From assembly GCF_901482605.1 (NCBI RefSeq), contig NZ_LR590481.1, forward strand, positions 1,488,001-1,552,000: DNA of 64,000 nucleotides. The letters run 5' to 3'. This DNA is from Hathewaya histolytica. GTDB taxonomy: Bacteria > Bacillota > Clostridia > Clostridiales > Clostridiaceae. The position numbers and the translations under genes are program-made. The notes under the pieces were generated by a model. It was given only the letters and a program-made list of their open reading frames with translations. It had not been told where the DNA came from and searched no databases. This document shows positions 53,304-62,007 of this stretch, in pieces (positions within the stretch are counted from its first letter, which is position 1; each line of letters starts with the position of its first letter).

Positions 53304-54191
53304 TTATTTCTTTCCTGTATATGATTTATATATTTTGTCACCTATTATCCTTGAAGATATATTAAATATTAGAACCATCAGGATCAAAACTGCTGATGCT
53401 CCATTAGCTATTCTATCTCCATCAGGAATCATTCCCTCTGAATTAATTTTCCATATATATACCGAAAGTGTTTCTCCAGGTCTAAAAACATTAAAAGCTG
53501 AATTTTTACTAAACAGTTCTGATAATTTAAAGCTTACTTCTGGAGCACTCATGCCAGAAGTATATAAAAGCGCCGCTGCTTCTCCGAAAATTCTTCCAGC
53601 TGCAAGTATTATTCCTGTCAAAATTTTAGGAAAGGCATTAGGTAAGATTACTTTAATTATAGTTTGCCACTTTGTGGCTCCTAGTCCTAAGCTCGCTTCT
53701 CTTATTCCTTCTCCTCCTAAACGAATTGCATCTTCACTTACCCTAGTTAATCCAGGTAGATTTAAAATACTAATTGATAGAGCTCCTGATAGAATTGTAA
53801 ATCCCCATCCAGTGGAAATAACGAATATTAAAAGTCCAAAAAAACCTACTACAATAGATGGTAAGGATGCCATAGTCTCAATACATAGTCTTACTATTCT
53901 TATAAAAATACCTTCATTTGAATACTCAGCGAGATAAATACCCGCTCCTATACCTAAAGGAATTGATATTATTAAGGATATTACAAGCATGTAAATTGAA
54001 TTAAATAATTGGGGCCCTATACCACCACCAGATTCTCCTATTTTAGGGGAGCCAAATAAAAAATTAAAACTAAAAAAATGTCTTCCCCTGAAAAGAATAT
54101 ATCCTAATAATGAAACTAATAATAATACAACTAATGTGGATATAATGTAAAGAATGCATGTCCATATCTTATCTACTTTTTCTTTATTCAT
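53304..54191 (-). CDS. pstA: Phosphate ABC transporter permease PstA
   Basis: PstA is the second membrane subunit of the phosphate importer. The 295-residue protein has about six hydrophobic segments, FFSFNFLFGSPKIGESGGGIGPQLF near the start, and the EAA loop REASLGLGATKWQTIIKVILP, which touches PstB. It overlaps the pstC stop by one base, a classic coupled TAATG junction. Confidence 0.96.
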   Translation of the reverse strand: MNKEKVDKIWTCILYIISTLVVLLLVSLLGYILFRGRHFFSFNFLFGSPKIGESGGGIGPQLFNSIYMLVISLIISIPLGIGAGIYLAEYSNEGIFIRIVRLCIETMASLPSIVVGFFGLLIFVISTGWGFTILSGALSISILNLPGLTRVSEDAIRLGGEGIREASLGLGATKWQTIIKVILPNAFPKILTGIILAAGRIFGEAAALLYTSGMSAPEVSFKLSELFSKNSAFNVFRPGETLSVYIWKINSEGMIPDGDRIANGASAVLILMVLIFNISSRIIGDKIYKSYTGKK

Positions 54192-55081
54192 TAGACATCA
54201 CTCCTTCTACCCAAGAATTTAATAAGTAAAATAAATATAAATGATATAAAAAGTAATAGTAAGGCTAAAAACCATAATGCATCATTCCAAAGTGTACCCT
54301 CTACAGTATTGGCCATATCCATAGTTAATATGCTTGTTATTGTGGTAGCTGGCTTTAGTAAGTTTAATGGATACCTAACAGCATTACCAATAACCATCTG
54401 CACAGCAAGTGCTTCCCCAAATGCCCTTGCAATTCCAAGTACTATTCCAGTTAATATACCTCTTTTTCCTGCCGGTAAAACAACTTTTGATATAGTTTGC
54501 CATCTTGTAGCTCCTAATGCATAAGATGCCTCTATATAGTGCTTAGGAATAGTTTTTAGTGAGTCTACAGATATACTTGCAATAGTAGGTAAAATCATTA
54601 TACTTAACACTATTATCCCAGCAAGTAAGCTAAACCCTACTCCCCCAGTTATATACTTTATAAAGGGTATAAGAACTGTGATTCCAATCCATCCATAAAC
54701 TACTGATGGTATCCCCACAAACAATTCTAGAGCAGGCTTTAAAATACTTTTACCAACTTTAGGAGAAATAAAATTCATAAATATAGCAAGAGCTATGCCA
54801 GTGGGCGCACTTATTGCGACCGCCCCTAAGGATACAAAAGTAGAGCTTAAAATAAATTTTGCAGCTCCGAAAGTTGGAATATCCGCTTCTGGTGCCCAAT
54901 TTCCTGAGAAAATAGATTTAATTATTGAAACTCCATTTTGAGTAAATATTTTTAGTCCCTTTAAAGTAAGAAAAGTAATAATTGAAATGGTTAGAATCAC
55001 TATAACAACCCCACAAATGGTTGCATAACTTCTACCTAAATATTCTGTTTTTAACGTATGATAAAAACCTTTTTTCTTCAT
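54191..55081 (-). CDS. pstC: Phosphate ABC transporter permease PstC
   Basis: PstC is the first membrane subunit. In 296 residues it shows about six hydrophobic helices, WAPEADIPTFGAAKFILSS after the first, GIPSVVYGWIGI, and the EAA loop EASYALGATRWQTISKVVLP. It lies 56 bases after pstS, a gap that contains a terminator-like hairpin, so pstS is probably made in excess over the membrane subunits. Confidence 0.96.
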   Translation of the reverse strand: MKKKGFYHTLKTEYLGRSYATICGVVIVILTISIITFLTLKGLKIFTQNGVSIIKSIFSGNWAPEADIPTFGAAKFILSSTFVSLGAVAISAPTGIALAIFMNFISPKVGKSILKPALELFVGIPSVVYGWIGITVLIPFIKYITGGVGFSLLAGIIVLSIMILPTIASISVDSLKTIPKHYIEASYALGATRWQTISKVVLPAGKRGILTGIVLGIARAFGEALAVQMVIGNAVRYPLNLLKPATTITSILTMDMANTVEGTLWNDALWFLALLLLFISFIFILLIKFLGRRSDV

Positions 55082-55109
55082 AGTATCGCCTCATTAAAGT
55101 TTTTATTTA

Positions 55110-55131
55110 AGAAAGACCAGCTTTGCTGGCC
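55110..55131 (-). terminator. Attenuating hairpin between pstS and pstC
   Basis: On the minus strand GGCCAGC and GCTGGTC pair over seven bases around an AAA loop (55115-55131), followed by TTTCTTAAAT. It begins seven bases past the pstS stop. Partial termination would give more pstS than pstCAB message. Confidence 0.6.
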
Positions 55132-55137
55132 TATTAT

Positions 55138-56046
55138 TTATTTAAAATTACTCATTGGGATATATCCAAGTTTTTCAATTATATATTTATTTTCTTCGCT
55201 AACCATGTACTCTAAAAATTCTTTTGCTACCCCCTTTGCTTCACCTTTAGTATACATATGTTCATAAGACCAAAATGGATATTTTTTATTTATTATATTT
55301 TCATTATTAGCTTCTACTCCATCTATTTTTATAACTTTCATATCTTCTTTAACAGTGTCTGTTAAATAAGATAATGCTAAATAACTTACACCACCATCAG
55401 TACTTTTTAAAGCTGTTCTAACTGCACCGCTAGAGTCTTGAGTGGTACCTAATCCATTTTTCTCTTTCTTACCTTTCATTATAGTATCTATAAAAGTAGC
55501 CCTTGTACCTGAAGATGCCCCCCTATTTATAATATTAATTGGTTTATTCTCTCCTCCTAATTGGTTCCAATTAGTCACTTTTCCTTCAAATATTTTTTGT
55601 ATTTGCTCTTTTGTTAGTGAATCAATCTTAACATCTTTACTAACTACCATAGCAAAGCCTATTGCACATACTTTATGATCTTTTAATTCATTTAATTTAG
55701 ATTTATTTTTTAACTTTGCTTCAGCAGGAACATCTGAATTTCCTATATCACAATTTCCATCTGCTACTTGATTAATTCCAGAGCCACTTCCACCACCTTG
55801 TACATTTATTGTAGCCTTAGGATTTTTAATTTTAAAATTCCTAGCTGATTGTTCAACCAATGGTTGAAGTGCTGAAGAACCTAATGCAGTTATTGTTCCT
55901 GTAATCTTTTGTATTTTTTCTTCATTTTTACTTTTTTCTTTAATACTTTCTGATGTCTTTTTCCCATTCCCACATCCCGTAAACAAACCTATAACCATTG
56001 AAATACTTAGTAATCCTATTAATAAATTAATCCCTTTTCTTTTCAT
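55138..56046 (-). CDS. pstS: Phosphate-binding lipoprotein PstS
   Basis: PstS captures phosphate outside the cell. The 302-residue protein has a signal peptide with a lipobox (IGLFTGCGNG, cysteine near residue 25). It also carries the phosphate-site motifs GSSALQPLVEQSARNF, GGGSGSGINQVADGNCDIGNSD, and NRGASSGTRATF. It heads the pst operon behind a region with TTAACC-type repeats (56112-56160) and is followed by an attenuator. Confidence 0.96.
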   Translation of the reverse strand: MKRKGINLLIGLLSISMVIGLFTGCGNGKKTSESIKEKSKNEEKIQKITGTITALGSSALQPLVEQSARNFKIKNPKATINVQGGGSGSGINQVADGNCDIGNSDVPAEAKLKNKSKLNELKDHKVCAIGFAMVVSKDVKIDSLTKEQIQKIFEGKVTNWNQLGGENKPINIINRGASSGTRATFIDTIMKGKKEKNGLGTTQDSSGAVRTALKSTDGGVSYLALSYLTDTVKEDMKVIKIDGVEANNENIINKKYPFWSYEHMYTKGEAKGVAKEFLEYMVSEENKYIIEKLGYIPMSNFK

Positions 56047-56111
56047 TAATTATCCCCTCCACACTTTTAGTATTATCTATATTCTCTATAATTAAAATAA
56101 TATGGTATTTA

Positions 56112-56160
56112 GGTTAAGTAACTATTATGGTTAGGTTAATTAAGATTGTATGCATGTTAA
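56112..56160 (-). promoter_or_regulatory. Pho-box-like repeats upstream of pstS
   Basis: Three minus-strand hexamers, TTAACA (56155-56160), TTAACC (56134-56139) and TTAACC (56112-56117), are spaced 21 and 22 bases apart, two helical turns. They match the TT(A/T)A(A/C)A direct repeats of PhoP/PhoB boxes. A TATTAT or TATAGA between 56085 and 56100 could be the -10. This fits control of pstS by the PhoB-PhoR pair encoded next door. Confidence 0.6.
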
Positions 56161-56200
56161 ATTTAATTAACAAAATCTTTAGAAATATAGTAAGTTCAAA

Positions 56201-56248
56201 TATAATATAAAAGCACTTTGCCATAAGACAAGGTGCTTTTATATTATA
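56201..56248 (-). terminator. Terminator containing the phoR stop codon
   Basis: The 16-base-pair stem with half-site TATAATATAAAAGCAC (56201-56216) pairs with 56233-56248. The phoR stop codon lies inside its upper arm. It is symmetrical enough to work in both directions and separates phoBR from pstS. Confidence 0.75.
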
Positions 56249-57941
56249 TATTTTTATAATTGTATGGAATTTTTAAAATAAATTTACTTCCTTTATCAAG
56301 CTCACTTTCCACTTCTATTTTCCCATTAAATAGAATTATAATATGTTTAACTATAGCAAGTCCTAGACCTGTTCCTCCATTGGCCCTAGATCTCGCTTTA
56401 TCTACTCTATAAAATCTTTCAAATAATCTTGGGATCTCCTCTTTTGCAATACCAACCCCATTATCCTCTATACTAATAGAAAAATAACCTTCGTACGATT
56501 TAGGTATTATTTTAACACATCCATTAGTTTCTGTATATTTAACTGCATTGTCTATAAGATTAATTAACATTTGCTTAAACTTATCAATATCTCCTAATAT
56601 ACTACCCACCTTTGTATCTTCTAATGTTAATTTAATTTGTTTTTTATTTGCCGTAGGTTGTATTAAAATACATACTTCATTCAATACGTCATTTATATTT
56701 ATTACTTCTTCCTTTAGTTCCTTCTGTTGCTCTATATGTGAAAGAGTTAAAATGTCATTTATAAGTCTTGTAAGTCTTTCTGATTCGTTATTTATAATTC
56801 CCAAGAACTTTTCTCTAAGTTCAGGTTCCTCTACTTCTTTTAGTGTTTCTGCGAAACCTTTTATAGATGTTAATGGAGTTTTAAGTTCATGAGATACATT
56901 GGCCACAAATTGTGAACGCATATTTTCTAGTTTCTTAATATCTGTAATATCTTGAACTACGGCTACAGTACCTATATGCTCATTTCTATTAATTATATCT
57001 GTAGTCTTTATCCTAAGCTCCTTCTCTTCTGGAAACATAATTTTAATCTCTTTATAATCATCATTATTATCAGTTAATATTTTTTCAAGTTCAAAATCTC
57101 TTATATTATCTAGTAAATTTTCACCTATTATATTCCTGTTTATTCCAAATATCCTTTCAGCATATGGATTAATCATAATAATTTTAAAGCTCCTATCTAC
57201 AGCAATTATACCACTATCCATACATTCTAATATAGCTTCTAATCTATTTTGCTTATCTAAAACATCCTTAATAGTTTCTTCTAACTTTTGAGCCATAAAA
57301 TTAAAGTTTTCTCCTAGTTTCCCTAGTTCATCATTAGTTGTAATACTAACTCTCCTATCTAATTCCCCTTTAGCTATTCTAGAAGTGGTAAAATCTAAAT
57401 CTTTAATAGGCTTAACAATAATATAGGTAAGTTTTATGGATAACCATAAGGCAAGTAAAAGTATCATAATTATTATAAACATATAATAATTTAAAAACTT
57501 TTTATCAATTATTTTAAGGTTATCCACAAATATAGAACTCCTTATTATATTTCCACTTGTAAGCTTCGTAGCTAAATACATCATATTTTTATTTGCAGAA
57601 CTACTATGTCTAATACTTATTCCTTCACCTTTTTCCATAGCCATTTTAAATTCTTCCCTATTAGAGTGGTTATTAAGTTCATACTTATCTAATTGAGTAT
57701 CAAATATAACTTTTCCATCTTTATCAATGTAGGTAACTCTTACTTCTTCTCTATTAAATTTGTACCTGTTGCTAATCTTATTTTCATTAATTAATTTTTC
57801 CATTAATTTATTATTAGCTCTCAAATAAGTCTTTGTTAGTTGTTCTTCTTTATAATCAAATACTCTAATAAGTAGAAAAGACGTTACTATCAATATAGAA
57901 ATAAGTGCAAAGGAAAAACAACACATTAATTTTTTTCTCAT
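56244..57941 (-). CDS. phoR: Phosphate-sensing histidine kinase PhoR
   Basis: PhoR phosphorylates PhoB when phosphate is low. The 565-residue protein has a first membrane helix near 7-27, an extracytoplasmic region, a second helix near 150-172, and a HAMP linker. A PAS domain follows (MDSGIIAVDRSFKIIMINPYAE region). The HisKA motif is FVANVSHELKTPLTSIKGF with the phosphorylated histidine near 353, and the ATPase domain has N box NLIDNAVKY, DNGVGIAKEEIPRLFERFYR and GTGLGLAIVKH. It starts two bases after phoB ends. Confidence 0.95.
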   Translation of the reverse strand: MRKKLMCCFSFALISILIVTSFLLIRVFDYKEEQLTKTYLRANNKLMEKLINENKISNRYKFNREEVRVTYIDKDGKVIFDTQLDKYELNNHSNREEFKMAMEKGEGISIRHSSSANKNMMYLATKLTSGNIIRSSIFVDNLKIIDKKFLNYYMFIIIMILLLALWLSIKLTYIIVKPIKDLDFTTSRIAKGELDRRVSITTNDELGKLGENFNFMAQKLEETIKDVLDKQNRLEAILECMDSGIIAVDRSFKIIMINPYAERIFGINRNIIGENLLDNIRDFELEKILTDNNDDYKEIKIMFPEEKELRIKTTDIINRNEHIGTVAVVQDITDIKKLENMRSQFVANVSHELKTPLTSIKGFAETLKEVEEPELREKFLGIINNESERLTRLINDILTLSHIEQQKELKEEVININDVLNEVCILIQPTANKKQIKLTLEDTKVGSILGDIDKFKQMLINLIDNAVKYTETNGCVKIIPKSYEGYFSISIEDNGVGIAKEEIPRLFERFYRVDKARSRANGGTGLGLAIVKHIIILFNGKIEVESELDKGSKFILKIPYNYKNI

Positions 57942-57943
57942 AT

Positions 57944-58639
57944 CTATTCTCCTGTGCTAAATCTATATCCTATACCTCTTACCGTTTGAATAAATTTAGG
58001 ATTCTTATCATCGTCCTCTAGCTTTTTTCTAAGATGTCTTATATGGACATCTACGGTTCTCGTTTCCCCTATATACTCATATCCCCATATTTTATCTAAT
58101 AAAAACTCCCTTGTCATTACTCTTCCTTTATTTTTTAAAAGTATCTCTAGTAATTCAAATTCTTTTAAAGTAAGTTCTACCTTATTATTTTCTTTTAAAA
58201 TCTCATGTTTTTCAAAATTTACCGATATGTTCCCAAACTTAGAACACTTGTCCTCATATTGCATAACAGTTCTCCTAAGAATAGCTTTAACCCTTGCCAA
58301 AAGCTCTCTTATAGAAAATGGCTTTGTTATATAGTCATCTGCCCCTAATTCTAATCCTAGTATCTTATCGAATTCCTCACTTTTTGCTGTTATCATTATA
58401 ATAGGTACCGTAGACAGAGTATTCTCTCTCCTGATTGCTTTACAAACATCATAACCATCCATTCCTGGTAACATTAGATCCAAAAGAATTAAATCCGGTA
58501 ATTCTTCTTTAGCGATTTCAATAGCTTCCATACCATTGCTAGAACAAAAAGCCTTATATCCATTTTTCTCTAAGTTAAATTTTATTAATTCTTGAATATG
58601 TTCTTCATCATCCACAATAAGTATTTTTGAGTCCTTCAT
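57944..58639 (-). CDS. phoB: Phosphate response regulator PhoB/PhoP
   Basis: The DNA-binding partner of PhoR. The 231-residue protein has a receiver domain with the phosphorylated aspartate in LILLDLMLPGMDGYDV near 54 and acidic residues VDDEEH. A winged-helix OmpR-type domain follows (LTLKEFELLEILLKN, VDVHIRHLRKKL). The ATG at 58639 is preferred to an in-frame GTG at 58651, which sits on the ribosome site. Adjacency to pst supports phosphate as the signal. Confidence 0.93.
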   Translation of the reverse strand: MKDSKILIVDDEEHIQELIKFNLEKNGYKAFCSSNGMEAIEIAKEELPDLILLDLMLPGMDGYDVCKAIRRENTLSTVPIIMITAKSEEFDKILGLELGADDYITKPFSIRELLARVKAILRRTVMQYEDKCSKFGNISVNFEKHEILKENNKVELTLKEFELLEILLKNKGRVMTREFLLDKIWGYEYIGETRTVDVHIRHLRKKLEDDDKNPKFIQTVRGIGYRFSTGE

Positions 58640-58679
58640 ATTTATGCACACTCCCCTTAACTCATATTAGATTAATGTA

Positions 58680-59387
58680 TTATTTTTTATATATAAAAGA
58701 AAACATTCTTCCATAACCATCTTTTCCTTTTCTGTATGAATGAAGTTTTACATCCTTACTACAATAAGTACATATTGGTATCAAGTTTATATTGTCTTTC
58801 TTTAAACCACTTGTTACAAGAGCATTCTCTATATACTCTGCTAAGTTTAAGTTTCTACCTTCTATCATACTTTCCTTAAACTCTTTTGTACTCTTAAATT
58901 GTTCTATAACCTCTTCCCCCACTTCAAAACAACATGCCCCATTATGAGGTCCGATGTAAGCTAAAATATCTTCGGGGTTAGCAGAGTATTCACTCACCAT
59001 TCTATCTATAGTTTTACTAGATATATTTTTTAAAGTTCCTCTCCATCCACTGTGTATAGCAGCTAACACCTTATTCTTTTTATCTAAAAGTAATATAGGA
59101 ACGCAATCTGCAGTAAATACTCCTATAGCTACCCCACTCTCACCTGTTATAATTGCATCTCCATCTTCTGTAATTCCCTTATATTTAATAACTCTATCCC
59201 CGTGAACCTGATTTAAATATCCTACATCACTTAATTCAAACCACTCTTTTAAATTTTCTAAATTTTTTCTTCCCTCATCTGAATTCTTATTAAAATCTAA
59301 CCCACATTCAGCTGTAGAAAATATAATATTTACATTATCATAGTTAGTACCTATAAACTTGTATTGTTTAATCTGTATTTCTTTCAT
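58680..59387 (-). CDS. pgeF: Purine nucleoside phosphorylase/laccase-domain protein (YfiH/PgeF family)
   Basis: A 235-residue multi-copper-polyphenol-oxidase-fold protein (YlmD/YfiH). The family acts as a purine nucleoside phosphorylase/adenosine deaminase and edits peptidoglycan precursors in E. coli. Metal and catalytic residues are in VHGDRV, FTADCVPILLLD, IHSGWRGTLKNI, IGPHNGACCFEVG, and the C-terminal HSYRKGKDGYGRM. It lies between nrdR and phoB on the minus strand. No link to phosphate control is evident. Confidence 0.9.
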   Translation of the reverse strand: MKEIQIKQYKFIGTNYDNVNIIFSTAECGLDFNKNSDEGRKNLENLKEWFELSDVGYLNQVHGDRVIKYKGITEDGDAIITGESGVAIGVFTADCVPILLLDKKNKVLAAIHSGWRGTLKNISSKTIDRMVSEYSANPEDILAYIGPHNGACCFEVGEEVIEQFKSTKEFKESMIEGRNLNLAEYIENALVTSGLKKDNINLIPICTYCSKDVKLHSYRKGKDGYGRMFSFIYKK

Positions 59388-59503
59388 AATTCACCTCTCC
59401 TATTATCTATAAGTATATTTTAACATCTATTATTCCTATTAAAAGTTTTTCAATAGAACTTTTAACTTACTTTTAACTATTTTAACGTATTTTTATTATA
59501 CAT

Positions 59504-59525
59504 AAAAAAAGCCCTATAGGGCTTT
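59504..59525 (-). terminator. Terminator containing the nrdR stop codon
   Basis: The stem AAAGCCCT/AGGGCTTT (59508-59525) is followed by TTTTTTT-rich sequence on the minus strand. The nrdR TAA (59524-59526) begins inside the stem. Confidence 0.85.
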
Positions 59526-59982
59526 ATTCCTTATTATCTATTAGGTTTTTGATTTCCTCCATAAATGTATTTATATCTTTGAATTGTCTATATACAGAAG
59601 CAAATCTAACATAACATATTTCATCCACTTCTTTTAATATATCCATTATTATTTGACCTATGTACTCTGAATTTACTTCAGTTATCATGTCATTGTAAAG
59701 CTTTTTTTCAACTTCATCAGCAATTTCTTCAATTTTATTTCTAGATATAGGTCTTTTTTCACAAGCCTTAATTAACCCATTTATTATTTTATTTCTATCA
59801 AAATATTCTCTGCTTGAATTTTTTTTAATTACTAAAATAGGTATATTTTCAAATTTCTCATAAGTAGTGTATCTCTTTCCACACCCAAGACACTCTCTCC
59901 TTCTTCTTATAGCTGAATTATCATCAGTAGACCTAGAATCTACTACTTTACTTTCACTGTAATTACAATATGGACATTTCAT
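59524..59982 (-). CDS. nrdR: Transcriptional repressor NrdR
   Basis: NrdR senses ATP/dATP and represses ribonucleotide reductase genes. The 152-residue protein starts with a zinc ribbon MKCPYCNYSESKVVDSR and CLGCGKRYTTYEKFE (four cysteines), and the following ATP-cone domain contains VIKKNSSREYFDRNKIINGLIKACEKRPI. Length and both domains are standard. It lies 94 bases after the ylmC/ymxH gene. Confidence 0.97.
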   Translation of the reverse strand: MKCPYCNYSESKVVDSRSTDDNSAIRRRRECLGCGKRYTTYEKFENIPILVIKKNSSREYFDRNKIINGLIKACEKRPISRNKIEEIADEVEKKLYNDMITEVNSEYIGQIIMDILKEVDEICYVRFASVYRQFKDINTFMEEIKNLIDNKE

Positions 59983-60076
59983 ACTAGCATCTTCCTTTAA
60001 TAATATAAATTGTTACTCTTATATTAACATTTTTGCTCTGTATTTTCTATACCTAATGCAAGAGATATTAAATTAA

Positions 60077-60352
60077 TCATCTTAAATTTATTGTTTCTTC
60101 TAATCCTTGCACTAATATAACATCTTCCCCTATCTTATGAACTTTATTCCAAGGAATTTCTAAATAGTTCTCTTTACCAAACCAAGATACTTTTTCTTCC
60201 GGTAGAAGTATAGATATTATCTTATAATCTTCACAATTTATAACTAGATCTTTTATAAATCCTAATTTCTTACCTGAATCTAAATCTACCACTTCCATGC
60301 TTCTAATATTATTTAAAGAAAATAAATCTTGAACTTCTTTAATATCCTCCAA
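60077..60352 (-). CDS. PRC-barrel protein YlmC/YmxH
   Basis: A 91-residue single PRC-barrel protein with DLDSGKKLGFIKDLVINCEDYKIIS and WNKVHKIGEDVILV, matching the YlmC/YmxH sporulation-associated family found next to sigG in Bacillus and clostridia. The role is not defined. It follows sigG by about 80 bases, with the sigG terminator between. Confidence 0.9.
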   Translation of the reverse strand: MEDIKEVQDLFSLNNIRSMEVVDLDSGKKLGFIKDLVINCEDYKIISILLPEEKVSWFGKENYLEIPWNKVHKIGEDVILVQGLEETINLR

Positions 60353-60417
60353 AATATCTACCCCCTATAAACATCTTATGATATATTATGCAAAAAACAT
60401 ATGGTTTATACTAAAAA

Positions 60418-60439
60418 TATAAGGCCAAAAGGCCTTATA
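60418..60439 (-). terminator. Terminator containing the sigG stop codon
   Basis: TATAAGGCC (60418-60426) pairs with GGCCTTATA (60431-60439) around AAAA, followed by TTTTTAG on the minus strand. The sigG stop (60435-60437) is inside the stem. Confidence 0.8.
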
Positions 60440-61208
60440 CGAATTTTCTCATATGTTTTAATGCAGATTTTTCTAGACGAGACACTTGTGCTTGAGAAAT
60501 TCCAATTTCATCTGCAACTTCCATTTGTGTTTTACCATTAAAAAACCTTAAATTTAATATTAACTTTTCCCTATTATTTAATTTTTTCATAGCTTCATTA
60601 ATGCATATGTTTTCTATCCAGTTCTCATCTAAACTCTTATTGTCACTAATTTGGTCCATAACATAAATAGCATCTCCACCATCATGGTATATAGGTTCAA
60701 ATAGGGATACAGGATCCTGAATAGCATCCAGTGCGAAGACTACTTCTTCTCGCGGTATTTCCAATTCTTTTGCTATCTCTGTCACAGTAGGCTCCTTATT
60801 AAATTTTTTTACAAACCTATCTCTAACTTGTAATGCTTTATATGCTATGTCTCTAAGGGAGCGGCTTACCCTTATAGAATTGTTATCTCTTAAATATCTT
60901 CTAATTTCCCCTATAATCATAGGAACAGCATAAGTAGAAAATTTTACATTCTGAGTTAAATCAAAATTGTCTATGGCCTTAATCAATCCTATACAGCCTA
61001 CTTGAAATAAATCATCTGGATTTTCCCCCCTATTATTAAATCTTTGGATTACACTTAGTACTAGCCTTAAATTTCCTCTTATAAATTTTTCTCTAGAATT
61101 TATATCGCCCTCTTTTAACTTTAAAAGTAAATCCATCATTTCTTTTTCTTTTAATATAGGGAGTTTAGCTGTATTAACTCCACAAATTTCAACTTTGTTA
61201 ATTATCAT
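60435..61208 (-). CDS. sigG: Late forespore sigma factor SigG
   Basis: Sigma-G drives late forespore genes. The 257-residue protein starts MIINKVEICGVNTAKLPIL, like Bacillus SigG. Region 2 has RGNLRLVLSVIQRFNNRGENPDDLFQVGCIGLIKAIDNFD and FSTYAVPMIIGEIRRYLRD, and region 4 has TQMEVADEIGISQAQVSRLEKSAL. The ATG at 61208 is preferred over one at 61220 because the ribosome site GAAGGG abuts the latter. It follows sigE as in all endospore formers and has a sigma-F-type promoter at 61243-61272. Confidence 0.97.
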   Translation of the reverse strand: MIINKVEICGVNTAKLPILKEKEMMDLLLKLKEGDINSREKFIRGNLRLVLSVIQRFNNRGENPDDLFQVGCIGLIKAIDNFDLTQNVKFSTYAVPMIIGEIRRYLRDNNSIRVSRSLRDIAYKALQVRDRFVKKFNKEPTVTEIAKELEIPREEVVFALDAIQDPVSLFEPIYHDGGDAIYVMDQISDNKSLDENWIENICINEAMKKLNNREKLILNLRFFNGKTQMEVADEIGISQAQVSRLEKSALKHMRKFV

Positions 61209-61242
61209 AAGGTCATCCATCCCTTCAGTATAGTTGCATTAG

Positions 61243-61272
61243 AATTTTCCCCTTATGAAATAAATTTTATAC
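61243..61272 (-). promoter_or_regulatory. Sigma-F-type promoter of sigG
   Basis: Minus-strand GTATA (61268-61272), a 15-base spacer and GGGGAAAATT (61243-61252) match the sigma-F consensus GywTA / GgnrAnAnTw at every defined position. In Bacillus sigG is also first transcribed by sigma-F. The predicted leader is about 28 bases. Confidence 0.65.
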
Positions 61273-61283
61273 ATGAGACAACC

Positions 61284-61991
61284 TTATAACATTTTACTAA
61301 TTTCTCTTTTTAATCTTTTTATTATCCTTTTCTCTAATCTAGATATATATGATTGGGATATGCCTAACATGTCAGCTACTTCCTTCTGAGTCTTTTCACC
61401 TTGTCCATTTAATCCAAATCTAAGCTTTACAATTTCTTTTTCTCTTTCATTTAATTTCTTCATAGCAATTAAAAGTAATTGCTTGTCAACTTCATCTTCT
61501 ATCATATTGTAAACTATATCATTTTCTGTACCTAATATATCAGATAATAAAAGTTCATTCCCATCCCAGTCTGTATTTAATGGTTCATAAAAAGAAATTT
61601 CTGATTTCACTTTATTATTTCTTCTAAGATACATTAAAATTTCATTTTCTATACATCTGGATGCATAGGTAGCAAGCTTTATCATTTTATTAGGATCAAA
61701 GGTATTAACAGCTTTAATCAAACCTATGGTACCTACAGAAATTAGGTCTTCAATATTCACTCCTGTATTTTCAAATTTTCTTGCAATATAAACTACAAGT
61801 CTCAAATTTCTTTCAATTAAAATAGATCTCTTCTTCTCATCTCCTTGTACGATTTTATTTAATAATTCTTCTTCCTCTACTTTTGTAAGTGGTGGTGGTA
61901 AAGCATCATTACCCCCTATGTAAAAAACTTTTTTTGCAAATATGCTAAATTTAGAAATAATTCTATTTACGATAATTTTAAAATTTATCAT
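61284..61991 (-). CDS. sigE: Mother-cell sigma factor SigE (pro-sigma-E)
   Basis: Sigma-E runs early mother-cell gene expression. The 235-residue precursor has an N-terminal basic, hydrophobic pro-region ([27 protein letters not shown]...) that SpoIIGA removes. Region 2 follows with [35 protein letters not shown], and region 4 with [20 protein letters not shown]. The ATG at 61991 follows GGAGGG. A longer frame to 62036 would overlap spoIIGA. It sits directly after spoIIGA, the processing protease. Confidence 0.97.
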   Translation of the reverse strand: MINFKIIVNRIISKFSIFAKKVFYIGGNDALPPPLTKVEEEELLNKIVQGDEKKRSILIERNLRLVVYIARKFENTGVNIEDLISVGTIGLIKAVNTFDPNKMIKLATYASRCIENEILMYLRRNNKVKSEISFYEPLNTDWDGNELLLSDILGTENDIVYNMIEDEVDKQLLLIAMKKLNEREKEIVKLRFGLNGQGEKTQKEVADMLGISQSYISRLEKRIIKRLKREISKML

Positions 61992-62007
61992 TTTCCACCC
62001 TCCAATT

